DNA from: Daedaleopsis sinensis
Taxonomy: Eukaryota > Basidiomycota > Agaricomycetes > Polyporales > Polyporaceae
DNA: 64,000 nt
Direction: 5' to 3'
NCBI GenBank assembly: GCA_033807695.1
Contig: CM066304.1
Location: 3,968,001-4,032,000, forward strand
Below, one piece after another: positions 36,107 to 47,685 of this stretch. A program made the translations under genes and the position numbers. Numbering within the stretch: position 1 is the stretch's first letter; the number at the start of each line of letters is the position of its first letter. Below the pieces are notes generated by a model, which did not search any database, was not told the origin of the DNA, and saw only the letters and a list, made by a program, of their open reading frames with translations.

Positions 36107-37163
36107 GCGCGTGTGCGGCGCTGCTCCGGGACTCGACAAAGTTGCGTAATGGCTCAATTTGTAGATAAATTACGGACCCATGCTTGTGAACGTTGAATCC
36201 TGTCTTGTCTCTCTTACATTAAATTGCTGTTGTAATTCCAGATCCAGACTTCTTGTTGTCAGGGAACTGCCGCGTGCCCGAGAGCTTCTCGAGTCTCTCT
36301 CAATCCTGGAGTCGGAATTACCGTGAGCAGCTGGGTATTGATGGCCGGGATAACCACCCTGACGGCGTGACATTCCTCCAGAAGCTCTGATCGGCACGGG
36401 CAAGTCCAGACTACGTGCAGCCTCCACACTGACAGGAACCGAGCAGGAAGTGTCTGGCCCGAGGCGGCCGAGAGCTGCTTCCACGCAGAGATCACTATCC
36501 TATGAGTTGTTATTTTAATACTCGAAACTAAACTGTCTGTTCGTTTAAGGCAGCAGCTGCACGTCTGGTAGCCACTGGTAGTGGAGGCAGTCAGCGGAGA
36601 AACTGAGGTGTACACACGACCTTCAGACTTCTCGACGGCCAGAACTAGCACACTCAATTGTCACACACACGGAGTTAAAGTCACTGACAGGCATGCACGG
36701 AGAAGTGGCAAGCTGAGCGTGACATGGAATGCTCTGAATGTTTTGCCAATCTTCCAGTCATTCGGTCAGGTACGCGCCGGTCCCTGCAGCTGGCAGAGAT
36801 GACAACGTGCATTGCCCCCACATACCACGGTCTGCACGCTAGCTCTTCTCAATTTGTTCATGCATATCAGGCTACTCAAGTATAACGCCTTAGTACTCAT
36901 GGCCCGGACTGAGTTTGCAGACACTTGGAGGCCCGGAGCCAGTGTATCACTCACGATGTTCACACCATCAGCCACAGGGTCTTCAGGGTCGGGACGGATG
37001 CCGCAGCACCTCCTCGGCCAGCCCGGAGACCACTCGAGCACCCACTGGTCTCGAGCACGTCAATGCGGCGTAGGCGTAGGCGAGACCTCCGATACGGGGA
37101 AGTCTCATAGTCTGATCGAAGAGACGACAATGTGCATCTTGCACTTCAGGCGGCCGCCCACCA
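36107..37163. other. Unit 3: region downstream of the 209-residue gene
   Basis: Collinear with 16395-17450. It ends at the transposon insertion point. Confidence 0.5.
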
Positions 37164-37465
37164 TGCATCTGGAAAAACCTCCCTTGCAAATTTGCAATAA
37201 TGTGTGCCAGTGTTACACATTTTGCGCATGTGTCAAACTTGTACATATTTGCAAGGTGGTCCAACTATATTAGTATAACTAGTAGAAAAAGTGTACTAAT
37301 CCAGAGCAATATATTGACAAACTTTTTATCAATTTGCAGCATCATCACATCCTGCTCTTACTCTTAGACCTCTTACACACTCTAAAAGTGGGGTTAGATG
37401 ATGAATTCAATGGTCAAGAATGAGGTATTGCCCCGGGTAGAGCAGGGAAAAATGCGAAATAAAAA

Positions 37466-37539
37466 TGGACCCACCAGGATTTGAACCCTAGACATCCTCA
37501 TCAACTGACCACTGCATGCAACCACTACTCCATATGACC
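37466..37539 (-). ncRNA. tRNA-like (SINE-head-like) sequence, left arm
   Basis: 74 nt on the minus strand with an A-box-like TGGAGTAGTGG at tRNA position 8, a perfect B box GGTTCAAATCC at position ~53 and a 3' end TGGGTCC plus A in the position of acceptor strand and discriminator. The acceptor stem has two mismatches and no standard anticodon arm forms. It is therefore tRNA-derived and not a working tRNA. It could still carry an RNA polymerase III promoter. Confidence 0.5.
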
Positions 37540-37833
37540 TTGATATTTCAAGAAGATACATCGCCCATATACCACTCCTTCCTGGACTTAGCTGTTTTTA
37601 CTTAAGCTTACCTCCGGGAAGACTGCTGTGCTCTGTAGCCAAATGGCTGTATACAGTATACTCTTTTGATCTACAGTCCACTCTACAATATATGTGCTCA
37701 GGATTATGTTTAAATCAGCTACAGCTCACATTAGCAGTAGAGCACAGTGGTTTTTCGGGAGGTGAGCTTGAGTAAAAACATCCAAGTCCAGGAAGGAGTG
37801 GTATATGGGCGATGTATCTTCTTGAAATATCAA

Positions 37834-37913
37834 GGTCATATGGAGTAGTGGTTGGATGCAGTGGTCAGTTGATGAGGCTAGTGACGTCTAGGGTTCAAAT
37901 CCTGGTGGGTCCA
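37834..37913 (+). ncRNA. tRNA-like (SINE-head-like) sequence, right arm
   Basis: Inverted partner of the left-arm sequence, with the same boxes (A box 37841-37851, B box 37892-37902) but 6 nt more between them (GGCTAGTGACG in place of GGATG). The two copies have diverged independently. Confidence 0.5.
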
Positions 37914-38194
37914 TTTTTATTTCGCATTTTTCCCTGCTCTACCCGGGGCAATACCTCATTCTTGACCATTGAATTCACCTTTTAAGAGGTTTCAGAGCAT
38001 GAGGAGGGTCTACTCATGGCACCACTCATACCACATTGCTACTATTATGGTGAAATTGTACCACAAATTAGTACCAATTTGTACTAGTATTTTGACCCCC
38101 CTAGATATATCTGACATATCTGACACTTATGCAATTTTTGCCATTGTAGTACAAATTATTGCAAATGTGCAAAGGAGGTTTTTCCAGATGTGCA

Positions 38195-41100
38195 CATGCA
38201 GCGGACGACCATCCTCACCCGTCCTGCTTGATGCACGCAGAGAATCATGTCCAGCAGTGAGAGAGCACGCGAAATGGGCACAGAGTAGCATTGGGGACGG
38301 ACATACGGACAGACGGTGACTGTGTAGGACAGTCTATTCCAGGGCCCGAGTCCCCGACCATCCGAACAGCAATTTTCGCGGGGCGCAACAGCCGGACCCC
38401 CGCCGGGCGCGATCGTATGCACCACGCCGCTGCGTGGGCAGGCGGCAGGCCGCGGACGACGCCGCACGGAGTGTCTCCATCTGGAGATCTGGAGGACGAG
38501 GCCGATCAGTCTCGGGGGACGTGCGCGGGCAGAGGTGCGTGAGACTCAGACGCACTCCTCGTTCTCCTCACCCACTCACCTCGTGCTTGCGTCTCCCCAG
38601 CACGCGTCCACCGTCCACCCTCTGCACTCGTCCTGCCCGTGTCTCCCGCACTGCGCATCCGTCGTCCGCATCGGCCAGTGCTGCCGTCCGGAGACAGCCT
38701 GGCGCATCATGACGGTGAGTACGTCCCACCACCCGCCGTCCGCTCGGGAACGACTCACGCGACGTGCAGGTGTCCGAAGACACGCACCGACTGCCAACAC
38801 GTCGCTGGCTCCGCGAGTCGCCCGTTCGGAGTCGTCCACGACGCTCACACGGGCATGTACATCGTTCGCGTCTGGTGGCAAGTGGCGACCGACCTGCTCT
38901 CCTCTTCCCAAACGACGCACGCCGCCGTCGAGAGTTCGCAACGAGGATGGCGTGGCATCGTGGCGATCGTACCTCGCGTTATCGCGACTCACCTTCATCT
39001 GGAGGTCTGGAGTAGCCCGATCGAATTCGGGGGTCTTCCTCGTGCACACCTCTGTCCTGCTCAAGGCCGCTGGGGAGACGGTGTGCGTCCGTCGTCGGCG
39101 TGGACCAGTACTGTCGTCCGGAGCCAGGTTGCCGTACGCGGTGAGTACATCCTTGCATCCATCGTCAATTCGGCGGCGACTCACGCACCGAGCAGGCGTC
39201 CGAGAGTCGAGATACTCGCCGACAGCAAACATGTGACGCGCCGCCTTCGCGGTGCAGACTCTGTGCTTAGTAGCTGGCGGCGTCGAGGGTCTCAGAAACG
39301 TCGCCGACGCGAGTATCCTCGGGCTCGACAGGCTACGCGTCCGAAGTCGCCTACCACGAGGCTCACGCGGGTACGTGTGTCGTCCGCATCTGGTGCCGAG
39401 CGGCGACTGACTGACCTGTTGTCCAGGAGGACGCCCACGTCTCTCGGGAGTTCCCTCGGGTTCGGACGGCGGTGTGGCCACGCGCACCGGCCGCCACGGT
39501 ATTGTGCCGGGCTCCCGGTCGTACGTCGCACGGACTCGCCTGTGGCACGAGCACTAGCTGTGCTCAGAGGGGTGTGTTCGTCGTTCGGCACAGACCACGC
39601 CAGCGAGTGCGCGCACTGGCACCGCTCGACGCACGCACCGCCGTCGAGCCGCACTATCGCTGGCGGACGGCTGCAGGCTTCGCGCAGTGCCGTCGGCGGG
39701 ACACCCCCCACGTCGTCGCAAAACGACTCAGACGGCGGAGGCGGCGAGCTATTGTGTCGGTTCCGAGATGAGTACACGCTGTCTCGAGACTGTCAGACGT
39801 CTCACTTACCTCGTTTCCATATAGGGCTCATGGTGCGCTTGTCGCACGCGTGAGCGCACGATAGCGCGTCCGAGTCGCTTTCGGGTCCCGGAGTGGCCTG
39901 CGGTATGGCGGGCGGCGGCCGCCGCCGCCACATGCGACGCTGGTGAGCGTGATTGTTGGATGGAACAAGACCTGACGAGCTCACCATTCGTCACAGCTCC
40001 TGCGCACACGTCTCCCAGTGGTTTTGACGCCGCTGGCGGGCTGGACTGTCACTCGGACGGACGGACGGGCGCGCCGCGGCGGCAACGGCTCTCGTTCCGG
40101 ACGTTTGCGGGCCATTGCGGGCTTTCAGATGCTGTCCTGGCGGGGGCGGGGGCCGTGGCGCGTCGCCGGACGCGAGGGAGGACACCGCGTCGAGATCACT
40201 CACTACGACATGTCCATTCAAGCAGATCCGAGGTGGATCCCGCGCCCTGGACGGCGGACGGCTCGAGTGGCGACGGCGGAGCACCGCGAGGCGGACGCTC
40301 GAAAGCAGCCGCGGGGGCTAGAGTTCGGATCGCAGATGTGAGTATGGTTCGGATCACGACGACGTACCGGAGTCAAGTGGCGCGCGGGGGGTTGTGTTGT
40401 CGAGGGACGCAGCTGGTGGTAAGGTGAGCAAGGTTGGCGGAGGTCTGAGTCGGAGCATTGGCGAGCTCACAGTTGTTGCAGGTTCTGCGCGAGAAGGGGG
40501 TGCTCGGCACGGTTCTGGCGGCGAACACGTTTGATGGTGGGTGCTGCTCTTGGTTGTGGTGTGGTGCGAGCGGTGGTGATGAGCGCGATGCTGCAGGCCC
40601 CGTGTTCGGCACGGACGACGTGATGGACTGTTACGGACGGCGGTGATCCCGTCCAGCTGTTCTGGGCGTGCGCGTTCTCCGCCTCCTGCTCCTCGTCCTG
40701 GTGCGCGGGGCGGGCGGCGGCGGCGGCGGGGTGTGGTCGTGCGGCTGTTGGAGGGCTGGTTGGCGGACGGCGGGCAGGGGCAGGACGAGGACGGATGGAG
40801 GTGGTCGCGGATTCGATCGGCGGGGGCAGAGGCGACAAGTGAGTACGGGCTGCATTGATGGACGTTCCGGATGAGGAAGACGGGCGGAGGACAGCGGTGT
40901 GGGGTGCGGGAGCGGGAGCGGGCTGCGGACAGCTGCTGGCGGCTGGACGGAGGGCGGGGGCGTACAGAGAGGGGCGGACGGAGCAACGAGGGGGGAGGGG
41001 ACACTCGAGGGGACTCGCCTGTAGTGGTAGACTGACCTGTATGCGATGTGTGCGAGCGAGATCCGGGTGGAGCTGAGACCGACGCCCCCTCACTGTAGCA

Positions 41101-41320
41101 GGGAGGACTCCCGGCGGCTTATATCCCGTGGGTAGTCAGTAAGGACGACGATTCGCAAGGCGAGTCTGCAGCGGTGGCGGGGCGGGGTGGGGGGGAGGGA
41201 GACGCGGGCGGAGTCGGCGGACGGACATGGCGGACAGAGAGTCGAGAGAGCGCGGAGGGAGCGCGCTTGGGATCGGACAGCAGCACAGCCACCCGACGTC
41301 ATCCACCGTCATCCAGCGCC
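38195..41320. other. Unit 3: rest of downstream region and GC-rich block
   Basis: Collinear with 17455-20621. Carries single-base changes in the long open frames that alter residues in most frames (e.g. ACCTGTTG for ACCGGTTG near 39,415), so no frame is evidently protected. Confidence 0.45.
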
Positions 41321-41390
41321 TGTATCATTCTGTGAGTGCAGTCGCAGACGGAGTGGGCTTGCGGCTGTTTGCTCACCTAGCTCCGTGCAG

Positions 41391-42511
41391 CGTGGGGCTT
41401 GACGATTGCGGCGCGGAAGGTCGCCCTTCCCCTCCCGGAGTTCGCCCAAAAACTCGCGCTCTTCACCGCCGGGGCCATGTTCCTACACAGCGCCGCATGC
41501 GTGCTGAACGACATCTGCGATGTCGAATTTGATCGCCAAGTCGGTAAGCGAGAGTTGCCGACATGCGCTAGCTCGAGTCCTAAAGCTAACTTAAATCGTT
41601 TGCAGAAAGAACGAAGGAGCGCCCACTCCCTTCGGGGAGAGCGTCTCTGCTAGGTGCTTGGGCTCTGTGCGCCTCTCTCCTCATCCCAGTTCTATACATT
41701 CTCTCCTATGCAGACCAGACGAGGTTCGTTGCGGCATGCATTGTTTAAGGCACTGCTGGCTGACCGTGTGCGTAACCTGTCCCACAGTCTCCTGATGGGG
41801 TTACTTGGCATCTTCCCCCTCCACGCGTTCTACCCTCTGATGAAACGATGGACGTGGTGGCCGCAAGCATGGCTCGGTGAATAGGTCTCATGAGCCTATT
41901 ACCGAGCGCTTCTAACGTGCTAAACAGGCCTGGCATTCAACTGGGGCATCCCAGTCGCATGGATATCCGTCACCGGCGGCTTTCCACCGTTGGCCTTATG
42001 GGTCATGTTCGCCGGAGGCGTTTGGTCAGTGGGCGCGTTGAATGTGAGCGGCCAGTCCGTACTGAATGTCGCCCCCCTCTCAATAGCTGGACGATTGTAT
42101 ACGACACCATCTACGCGTGTCAAGACCGCGAGGACGACCGCCGCGTCGGCGTGAAGTCGACCGCGCTCCTCTTCGGCGACCACGTGCGAGAGATCCTCGG
42201 GATCATGGTCGGGATCCTCCTCGCGAGCCTCGTGTACTCTGGGTACGCGCTTGGCCAGGGGCTCGGGTTCGCCGTGCTCTCCTGCGGGGGCACGCTCCTC
42301 CACACGGTCTGGCAGCTCGCGACATGGGACGAAGGCAACCTCAAGGACCACCGCGCAAAGTTTGAGGTGAGCGCGACCGCGGGCTCCACCGCCCGCACGC
42401 CGCCCTGTTGCTCATGCTCACATCGTCTTCTCGTGCTTCGGACAGTCTAACGGTCCCCTCGGCATCGTCATCTGGCTCGGGCTGCTCTACGACTACGTAC
42501 AGTCGCTATGA
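41391..42511 (+). pseudogene. UbiA prenyltransferase copy 4, promoter and exon 1 deleted
   Basis: Exons 2-7 are intact with unchanged splice sites and both Asp motifs, but the upstream sequence jumps from TGTATCATTCTG directly to TGAGTGCAG inside the first intron, so the TATA box, ATG and first 28 codons are gone. The GTGAGT donor is recreated at the junction. The frame upstream that would splice in phase has no ATG. The first in-frame ATG is Met58, which would give a protein without helix 1. Changes in the remaining exons noted here are silent (ACG for ACT at Thr183; GAG for GAA at Glu196). Expression is doubtful. Confidence 0.8.
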
Positions 42512-45500
42512 TCCCGATTCGGGCGCTGATATGTGCGAGTGCGAGGATTCTCTGAGTGCGCGAGAACGGCGGTCTCGTGGAGTGCTCAGGAACTGTTCGC
42601 GGGTGGTTCCCTCCCACGCGGTTGACGGTGGTTGATCATCTTGCATTCTTGTTGCATTCAGGACTCGCTTCTGATTGTCGTCTAAAAGGGGAAAGTATCG
42701 AATCTATCTCTGCTTCTAACGCAGTTTCTGACAGAGAGTCGAGGTGCCTGCCGTAGTACCAGCTCCTCCGACTCGCCCAGTTGTTCGCTCGCACGACTGC
42801 TTCTCGCAGTTGCGATAAGTAAATGCATGATAGTGGGCGTATCGACATGGGCGAAAAGGTAGGAGGATCGTACCTAGTCGTACCCCATCTTGAGCCCAGC
42901 AGAACGTAATCGATCGTCGGAGATCAGCTGTTTGCTGACCTTACCGTTTATGTTCAGTTGCATGATCTCGGCTCTTCCTCAACATAGCTACGATCAGGCG
43001 GCCCTGCGATACACGATTCGGAGTCAGACCCGCCCGGCGTACAGTAGCCGGCTGGTAAGGCCTTGGATTCGATCCTGGCACGGTGCCAGTGCTGTTCGTG
43101 GACGACGACGACGGTGATACTATGTAGTCAACGCTCAGGCCAGACGAGTCTCAACCGTGTGCTTGAGTCGAGTTCAAGCACTGCAGGTGTGTCGTGGATT
43201 TGGATGCTATACTCAGTGCTTGAAGTTGCTGATCCCGTCCGACAGCCGGTGTCCCTCCCCGCATCGCCGCGCAGTGTTCCCGGATGGGGTCAAAGTAGTA
43301 TGGCAGTGTGCGACAGTGGCGTGCAGCACGCTGAGGAGCGGCATACATCGCAGGAGGAGATCACAGGTGTGCACATTATGGAGACCGTGACCAAGGACGG
43401 GGTCCGCCTGGTGTAGTACGACTCGTCTGGTGCTCCTCAACCCGCCGCTCTCGTCACGGTCGCCTCCGCCTGTATGAACCCTTCCGAGTCGGGACCCGTG
43501 TCTGACGCCAGGCCGAGAATTGGGATCCGGAGGTGAGTGTCGACACAGACGAGGACGGAGAATGCTAGGCTCGGACTTGGATCGAGCACAACTTGACGAA
43601 GCTTTCAACGCTCACTGGCCAGACCTAGCGTGAAAGGCTGCTAGAGTTGCTTCTTAGCATCCGTCTTCTTGACTACATGTACGTACCAATCGCACTGTTG
43701 ACTACTTCTGACACTCACACTATGCCAAGTCGCCACGAAACGACCACAAGTGCGACATAACTCCTGACAGAACCTCAAAGTGCGCGTGAGTGATCACGTT
43801 GTTGCTTCAAGTGTACTAACACATCGAATTATTAGGGAATGAGGTATACTACTACATCTCCGACCGTATATACACGATCCTATCTCATAGTAATCCAACC
43901 TCTCGCTTCTACTCTCCACCCGGAACCGACAGCGTGTAGTGCTACCAGGACAATTCGGCGCTGCGAACGTCCAGCAACTGCTCCCTCGTCGGGCCGGGCA
44001 GGCCCCTGCCGCACGCGTCCGTCTCCTGCCACCCGGTCAAGATGGAGGAAGTCACTGCTACCGCCATGCTTCCTACGACGTCTCGACCCCGGCAGGCCTG
44101 CACAGACAGGCCTGCCCAATCGTACAGGTAGCGACCGTGCCCTCCGGTAAGCATGTCTGCGCTCTAACTACATATGCTACATCTCACGTGGTCCGCCGCG
44201 TGCGTCTTCGATCAGGCATCACACCCGCATTGTACGACCTGAAATCTACAAGACACATATCCCCTTCAGGCCGGGTCCATGCCAGCATGAGCCTGCCAAC
44301 AGCGACGTGCCGGGCGAACGTCTGGACCGACCCGAACGGTACGGTCGTGCTGCTCAGCCATCCACTTCCGGACGCCAGCGCCGACTTCTGTGTCATGGGG
44401 ATACATTCCTGTCGCCAGCCACGAGTGAGACGCGCGAGTCGTGCAGAGTACGATGGATGGAACATACCTGACATAGTATAAGTATACTAAAGCTCTCGCC
44501 ATGACGACACACGAATGTTTACCTAAAAGGATCCAGTGGGATCAGGAATGGAACATCAAATATATATGCAGAGATACGCACCGGTGACACGCCGCAAATG
44601 TCGAGGGTCCTGTCCGTCGTCTAGTGAGTACGGCGACGTCAATGGGTTGGCGAAGCAAATGCGAACTAACCTGGACAAAGGCTATAGCAGGTCAGAAGCA
44701 TGCTACCTGGTGGGAGAAGGGAGTCGGGTCAGTATCTCGTTTCGTGAGTCGAGGTGACTACTCATGGCAGTACGATGATTTGTCGAGCTCACGAGGTGAC
44801 TGGACGTGGAAGAGGACCGTCCCGGTGCAGACGTTGAGGGACACAGCGAGCAGGCTATGCCGAGCGTCGGGCAGGCCGTGTCGAGCGTCGAGGAGAGGAC
44901 ATTGGGAGGGATGGTGAGTGGGGGAGGTGAGTGGGGGAGGTGAGTGGGGGAGGTGAGTGAGCCTGAGGGACTTGGACCAGCTCGCGCTCTAGTATTTATA
45001 GGGTGTCCAGGTGCGCGCGCTCGCAGCGGCACTCGCCGGTCCCCCGCCGGGCTCGTCGGCCTTACGTTCTGGCTGTCAACATTCTTGGTACGCACTTCGC
45101 CGTCTTCAGCCTACTGATCTGAATATGTCTGTCAACATTCATGTCCGCCGGACAAATCCCAGCTCTCCCAAGTCGCCGATCACTACCTACTCCTCCACAC
45201 TCCGATCGCACATCGGGATGGACCTTGGAGGGCGTAAATCGACCTGACTTGGTTCAACTCCCGTGCCATGGCAGTCGATACCATGCGCCTTATTCACTCA
45301 GTGCACAAATACTGAAAGGTTATCGAGCCATTGAACATAGGACTGCCCGGGCAACCAGTGAACATGTATCTCGAATTCATATGTAGGGTCGTTTCACACA
45401 GACCATCCACACAGACCATTCCAGTGGAACACCTGCCGGTTGGACCTGCTCGGAACTTGTACGAAAAGAGAATGAGGATTTCCTCGCAGTTTCGAGGAAG

Positions 45501-45732
45501 CAGGTGGCACTCCGAGTCGCACGCCGCCCTGAGGGTCTGATAACACATACATAATTCATAACTTAACTCACATTCAGGTCACTCGCAAATTCAGACATTG
45601 TACTACGTACTAGGTCGGTACTATGTCCGCTATCCATCTCGAGCTAGAGCTAATTACTTATCCGTGCCGCCGCGTTATACCACAGGTGATTATGTAGTCT
45701 ACCGTGACACGCCGACGGCGGCAGCCCGACAG
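42512..45732. other. Unit 4: 3.2 kb without a recognisable gene
   Basis: Collinear with 12497-15699. The 13-bp minisatellite has three copies (44914-44952). Confidence 0.5.
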
Positions 45733-45740
45733 TATTTAAA
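45733..45740 (+). promoter_or_regulatory. TATA box of the 209-residue gene, unit 4
   Basis: TATTTAAA 65 bp before the ATG. Confidence 0.6.
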
Positions 45741-45797
45741 CCGACCACATCGAGCCTCAGGGCCATCCTAACAATCGCACACTGTGACTTCCCTGCC

Positions 45798-46427
45798 ATG
45801 ACGCCTCTCACATTCACATACATCGACCCGGCAACTGGGGACTCTACAGTCTACACTCCTCCTCCTCCAGACGACAAGCCGAAGTACAGCGACACTCGCG
45901 CTGAGAAGCGGGGTGATCTACGAGCCATCATGGACGACGACCTCAGTGAGTCTTACCAAGTTGACCTCCAACCCCGCATCGATCTCGAACCCCTTCGCTT
46001 CACAGAGCGTCTCACCGGCAACCCGTTCGCGGCCATGTGGTGGACGCTCGAGGACTACACCGACAACGTCGTCTGCGCCTTCGGCTACCAGCTCGTTGGC
46101 TGGCCGGGCGGTCTCACATTCACCAACCTCAGCAATGTCACAGGCGGCACTGCGACCCTGCGCCGTCTCCAAGAGCTCTGGGACGACAAGGTCCTGAAGT
46201 TCGTGCCTGTCACGAAGACCGAGCGACTCCTTGCGGCGAACCATCCCGAGTGGTTTGCGCCGGCTCGCCAGTGCGCGCACAGGCGCAAGTCGACTGCACC
46301 GCGCAACCACATGGGCACGTTCGTGCGCCCTCGGCGCAGGCGCGACGGGAAACCGAAGCTCGGGCCAAAGACACCGGCGTATGTTGTTGAGGGGCTGGAG
46401 GACCCGGAGGACCCGATCGTGGACTGA
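45798..46427 (+). CDS. 209-residue protein of unknown function, copy 4
   Basis: The most diverged complete copy and the most informative. Against copy 1 I count one replacement (Thr172 to Met) and about seven or eight silent changes (GAT/GAC, CTG/CTA, CGC/CGA, CGC/CGT, CCG/CCA, ACG/ACA, CCA/CCG, GTT/GTG). Immediately after the stop codon the sequence diverges sharply from the other units, so protein-level constraint ends where the frame ends. Confidence 0.82.
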   Translation: MTPLTFTYIDPATGDSTVYTPPPPDDKPKYSDTRAEKRGDLRAIMDDDLSESYQVDLQPRIDLEPLRFTERLTGNPFAAMWWTLEDYTDNVVCAFGYQLVGWPGGLTFTNLSNVTGGTATLRRLQELWDDKVLKFVPVTKTERLLAANHPEWFAPARQCAHRRKSTAPRNHMGTFVRPRRRRDGKPKLGPKTPAYVVEGLEDPEDPIVD

Positions 46428-47685
46428 GCGCGTGTGCGACGCCGCTCTGACTCGGAGGCTTGACGATGTGTAATGGCTCGGTTTGTAGCTACGTTACGGA
46501 GCTATGCTTGGGAACGAACCCTGTCTTTTCTCTTTTACATTACATTTCCGTTGTAATACCAGAAATCAAGTTGTCGTCAGGGAACCGCCGCCGCGTGCCC
46601 AAAAGCCTCTCTCTCGAAGCTGGAGTTGGAAGTACCAGGAGCAGCGGATATTGATGGCCGGGATAACCACCCTGACGGTGGGACATTCCTTCAGAAGGTC
46701 TGATCGGCACGGGGGGTCCAGACTACGAGCACCCTCCACACTGACAGGAACCGAGTAGGAAGTGTTTCGAGTGGGGACTGATTCTGCAACAAGATTGCTA
46801 TCCTATGAGTTGCTCTCCGGGTCGGAATACTAAATGAAACTGTTTGTTTGTGAGGTAGCATGTCTGGTATCTAGCAGTGGAGGTAGTTGGTGGATGCACG
46901 AGCACAGACTGCTCACACACGGAGTCAAAGACATCACTGACAGGCATGCATGGAGAAGTGGCGAGCTGAGACGTGAAATGCTTTGAATAATTTGCCAATC
47001 TTCCAGTCATTCGGTCAGGTACGCGCCGGTCCCTGCAGATGACGACATGCGTTGCGCCCGCATGAACTCCACGGTCTGTATGCATGCAAGCTTTCCTGAA
47101 TCGTTCATAGACACTCAGGGTATAGTATTCGAACCTACTCACAGCTCAGACTGAGTTTGCGAGCACTGGAACCAGAGATATCGGAGCGAAGAGCTCACGA
47201 AGTTCACAACATCAGCCACAGGGTCTTCAGGGTCGGGACAAATGCCGCAGCACCCCCTCGGCCAGCTCGGAGACCGCTCGAGCAGGTACTGGTCTCTCGC
47301 ACGTCAATGCGGCGTAGGCGAGAGCTCTGCGCCGATACGGGGAAGTCTCGTAATCTGATCGAAGAGACGACAATGTGCTTTGTGCGCTTTATACCGCCCG
47401 CCATGCACTTGCAGCGAACGGCCATCCTCACCTTGCATGAACATCCGGCCTGATGGTAGCAGAGAGCCGCATCCTAGCAGCGAGAGAACACGGGGACTGG
47501 ACGCAGAATAGTATTGGGGGACAGACATACGGACAGGCGGGGACTGTGTAGATTCGAACGGTCTATTCCAGGACCCGAGTCCCCGACCATCCGAACAGCA
47601 ATTTTTCGCGGGGCGCAACAGCCGGACCTCCCGCCGCGCGCGATCTTGTGCACTACCGTGCGGCGAGCGGCGGACAATGCCGCAC
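46428..47685. repeat. Diverged block unique to unit 4
   Basis: About 1.3 kb corresponding to 16395-17690 of unit 1 but with frequent substitutions and indels, while flanking sequence on both sides is almost identical to other units. Short frames open in units 1-3 are broken here, which argues against genes in this part of the unit. Confidence 0.8.

Larger units (their letters stand above)
37166..38190. mobile_element. Foldback/TIR transposon with tRNA-like arms
   Basis: The 1,027 bp present only in unit 3 interrupt sequence that is continuous in units 1, 2 and 5. The ends are inverted: CATCTGGAAAAACCTCC..TTGCA.ATTTGCAATAAT at both termini (~36 bp). Read this way the duplicated target is TG; if the element starts at 37168, a TGCA duplication (37164-37167 and 38191-38194) fits instead. 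Inside is a second inverted repeat with ~250-bp arms (about 37,403-37,650 and 37,730-37,980, roughly nine of ten bases matching) around an ~80-bp spacer. Each arm contains a tRNA-like stretch. There is no transposase, so it is non-autonomous. It is markedly AT-richer than the surrounding unit. Confidence 0.85.
30469..41320 (+). repeat. Tandem unit 3 (10,852 bp, contains a 1.03 kb insertion)
   Basis: Matches unit 2 closely until the insertion at 37,168. Beyond ~39,900 it changes to the variants typical of unit 4 (TTTGCGGGCCATT near 40,106; single GGACATGGCGGACAGAG near 41,224), indicating a recombination point inside the unit. Confidence 0.95.
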
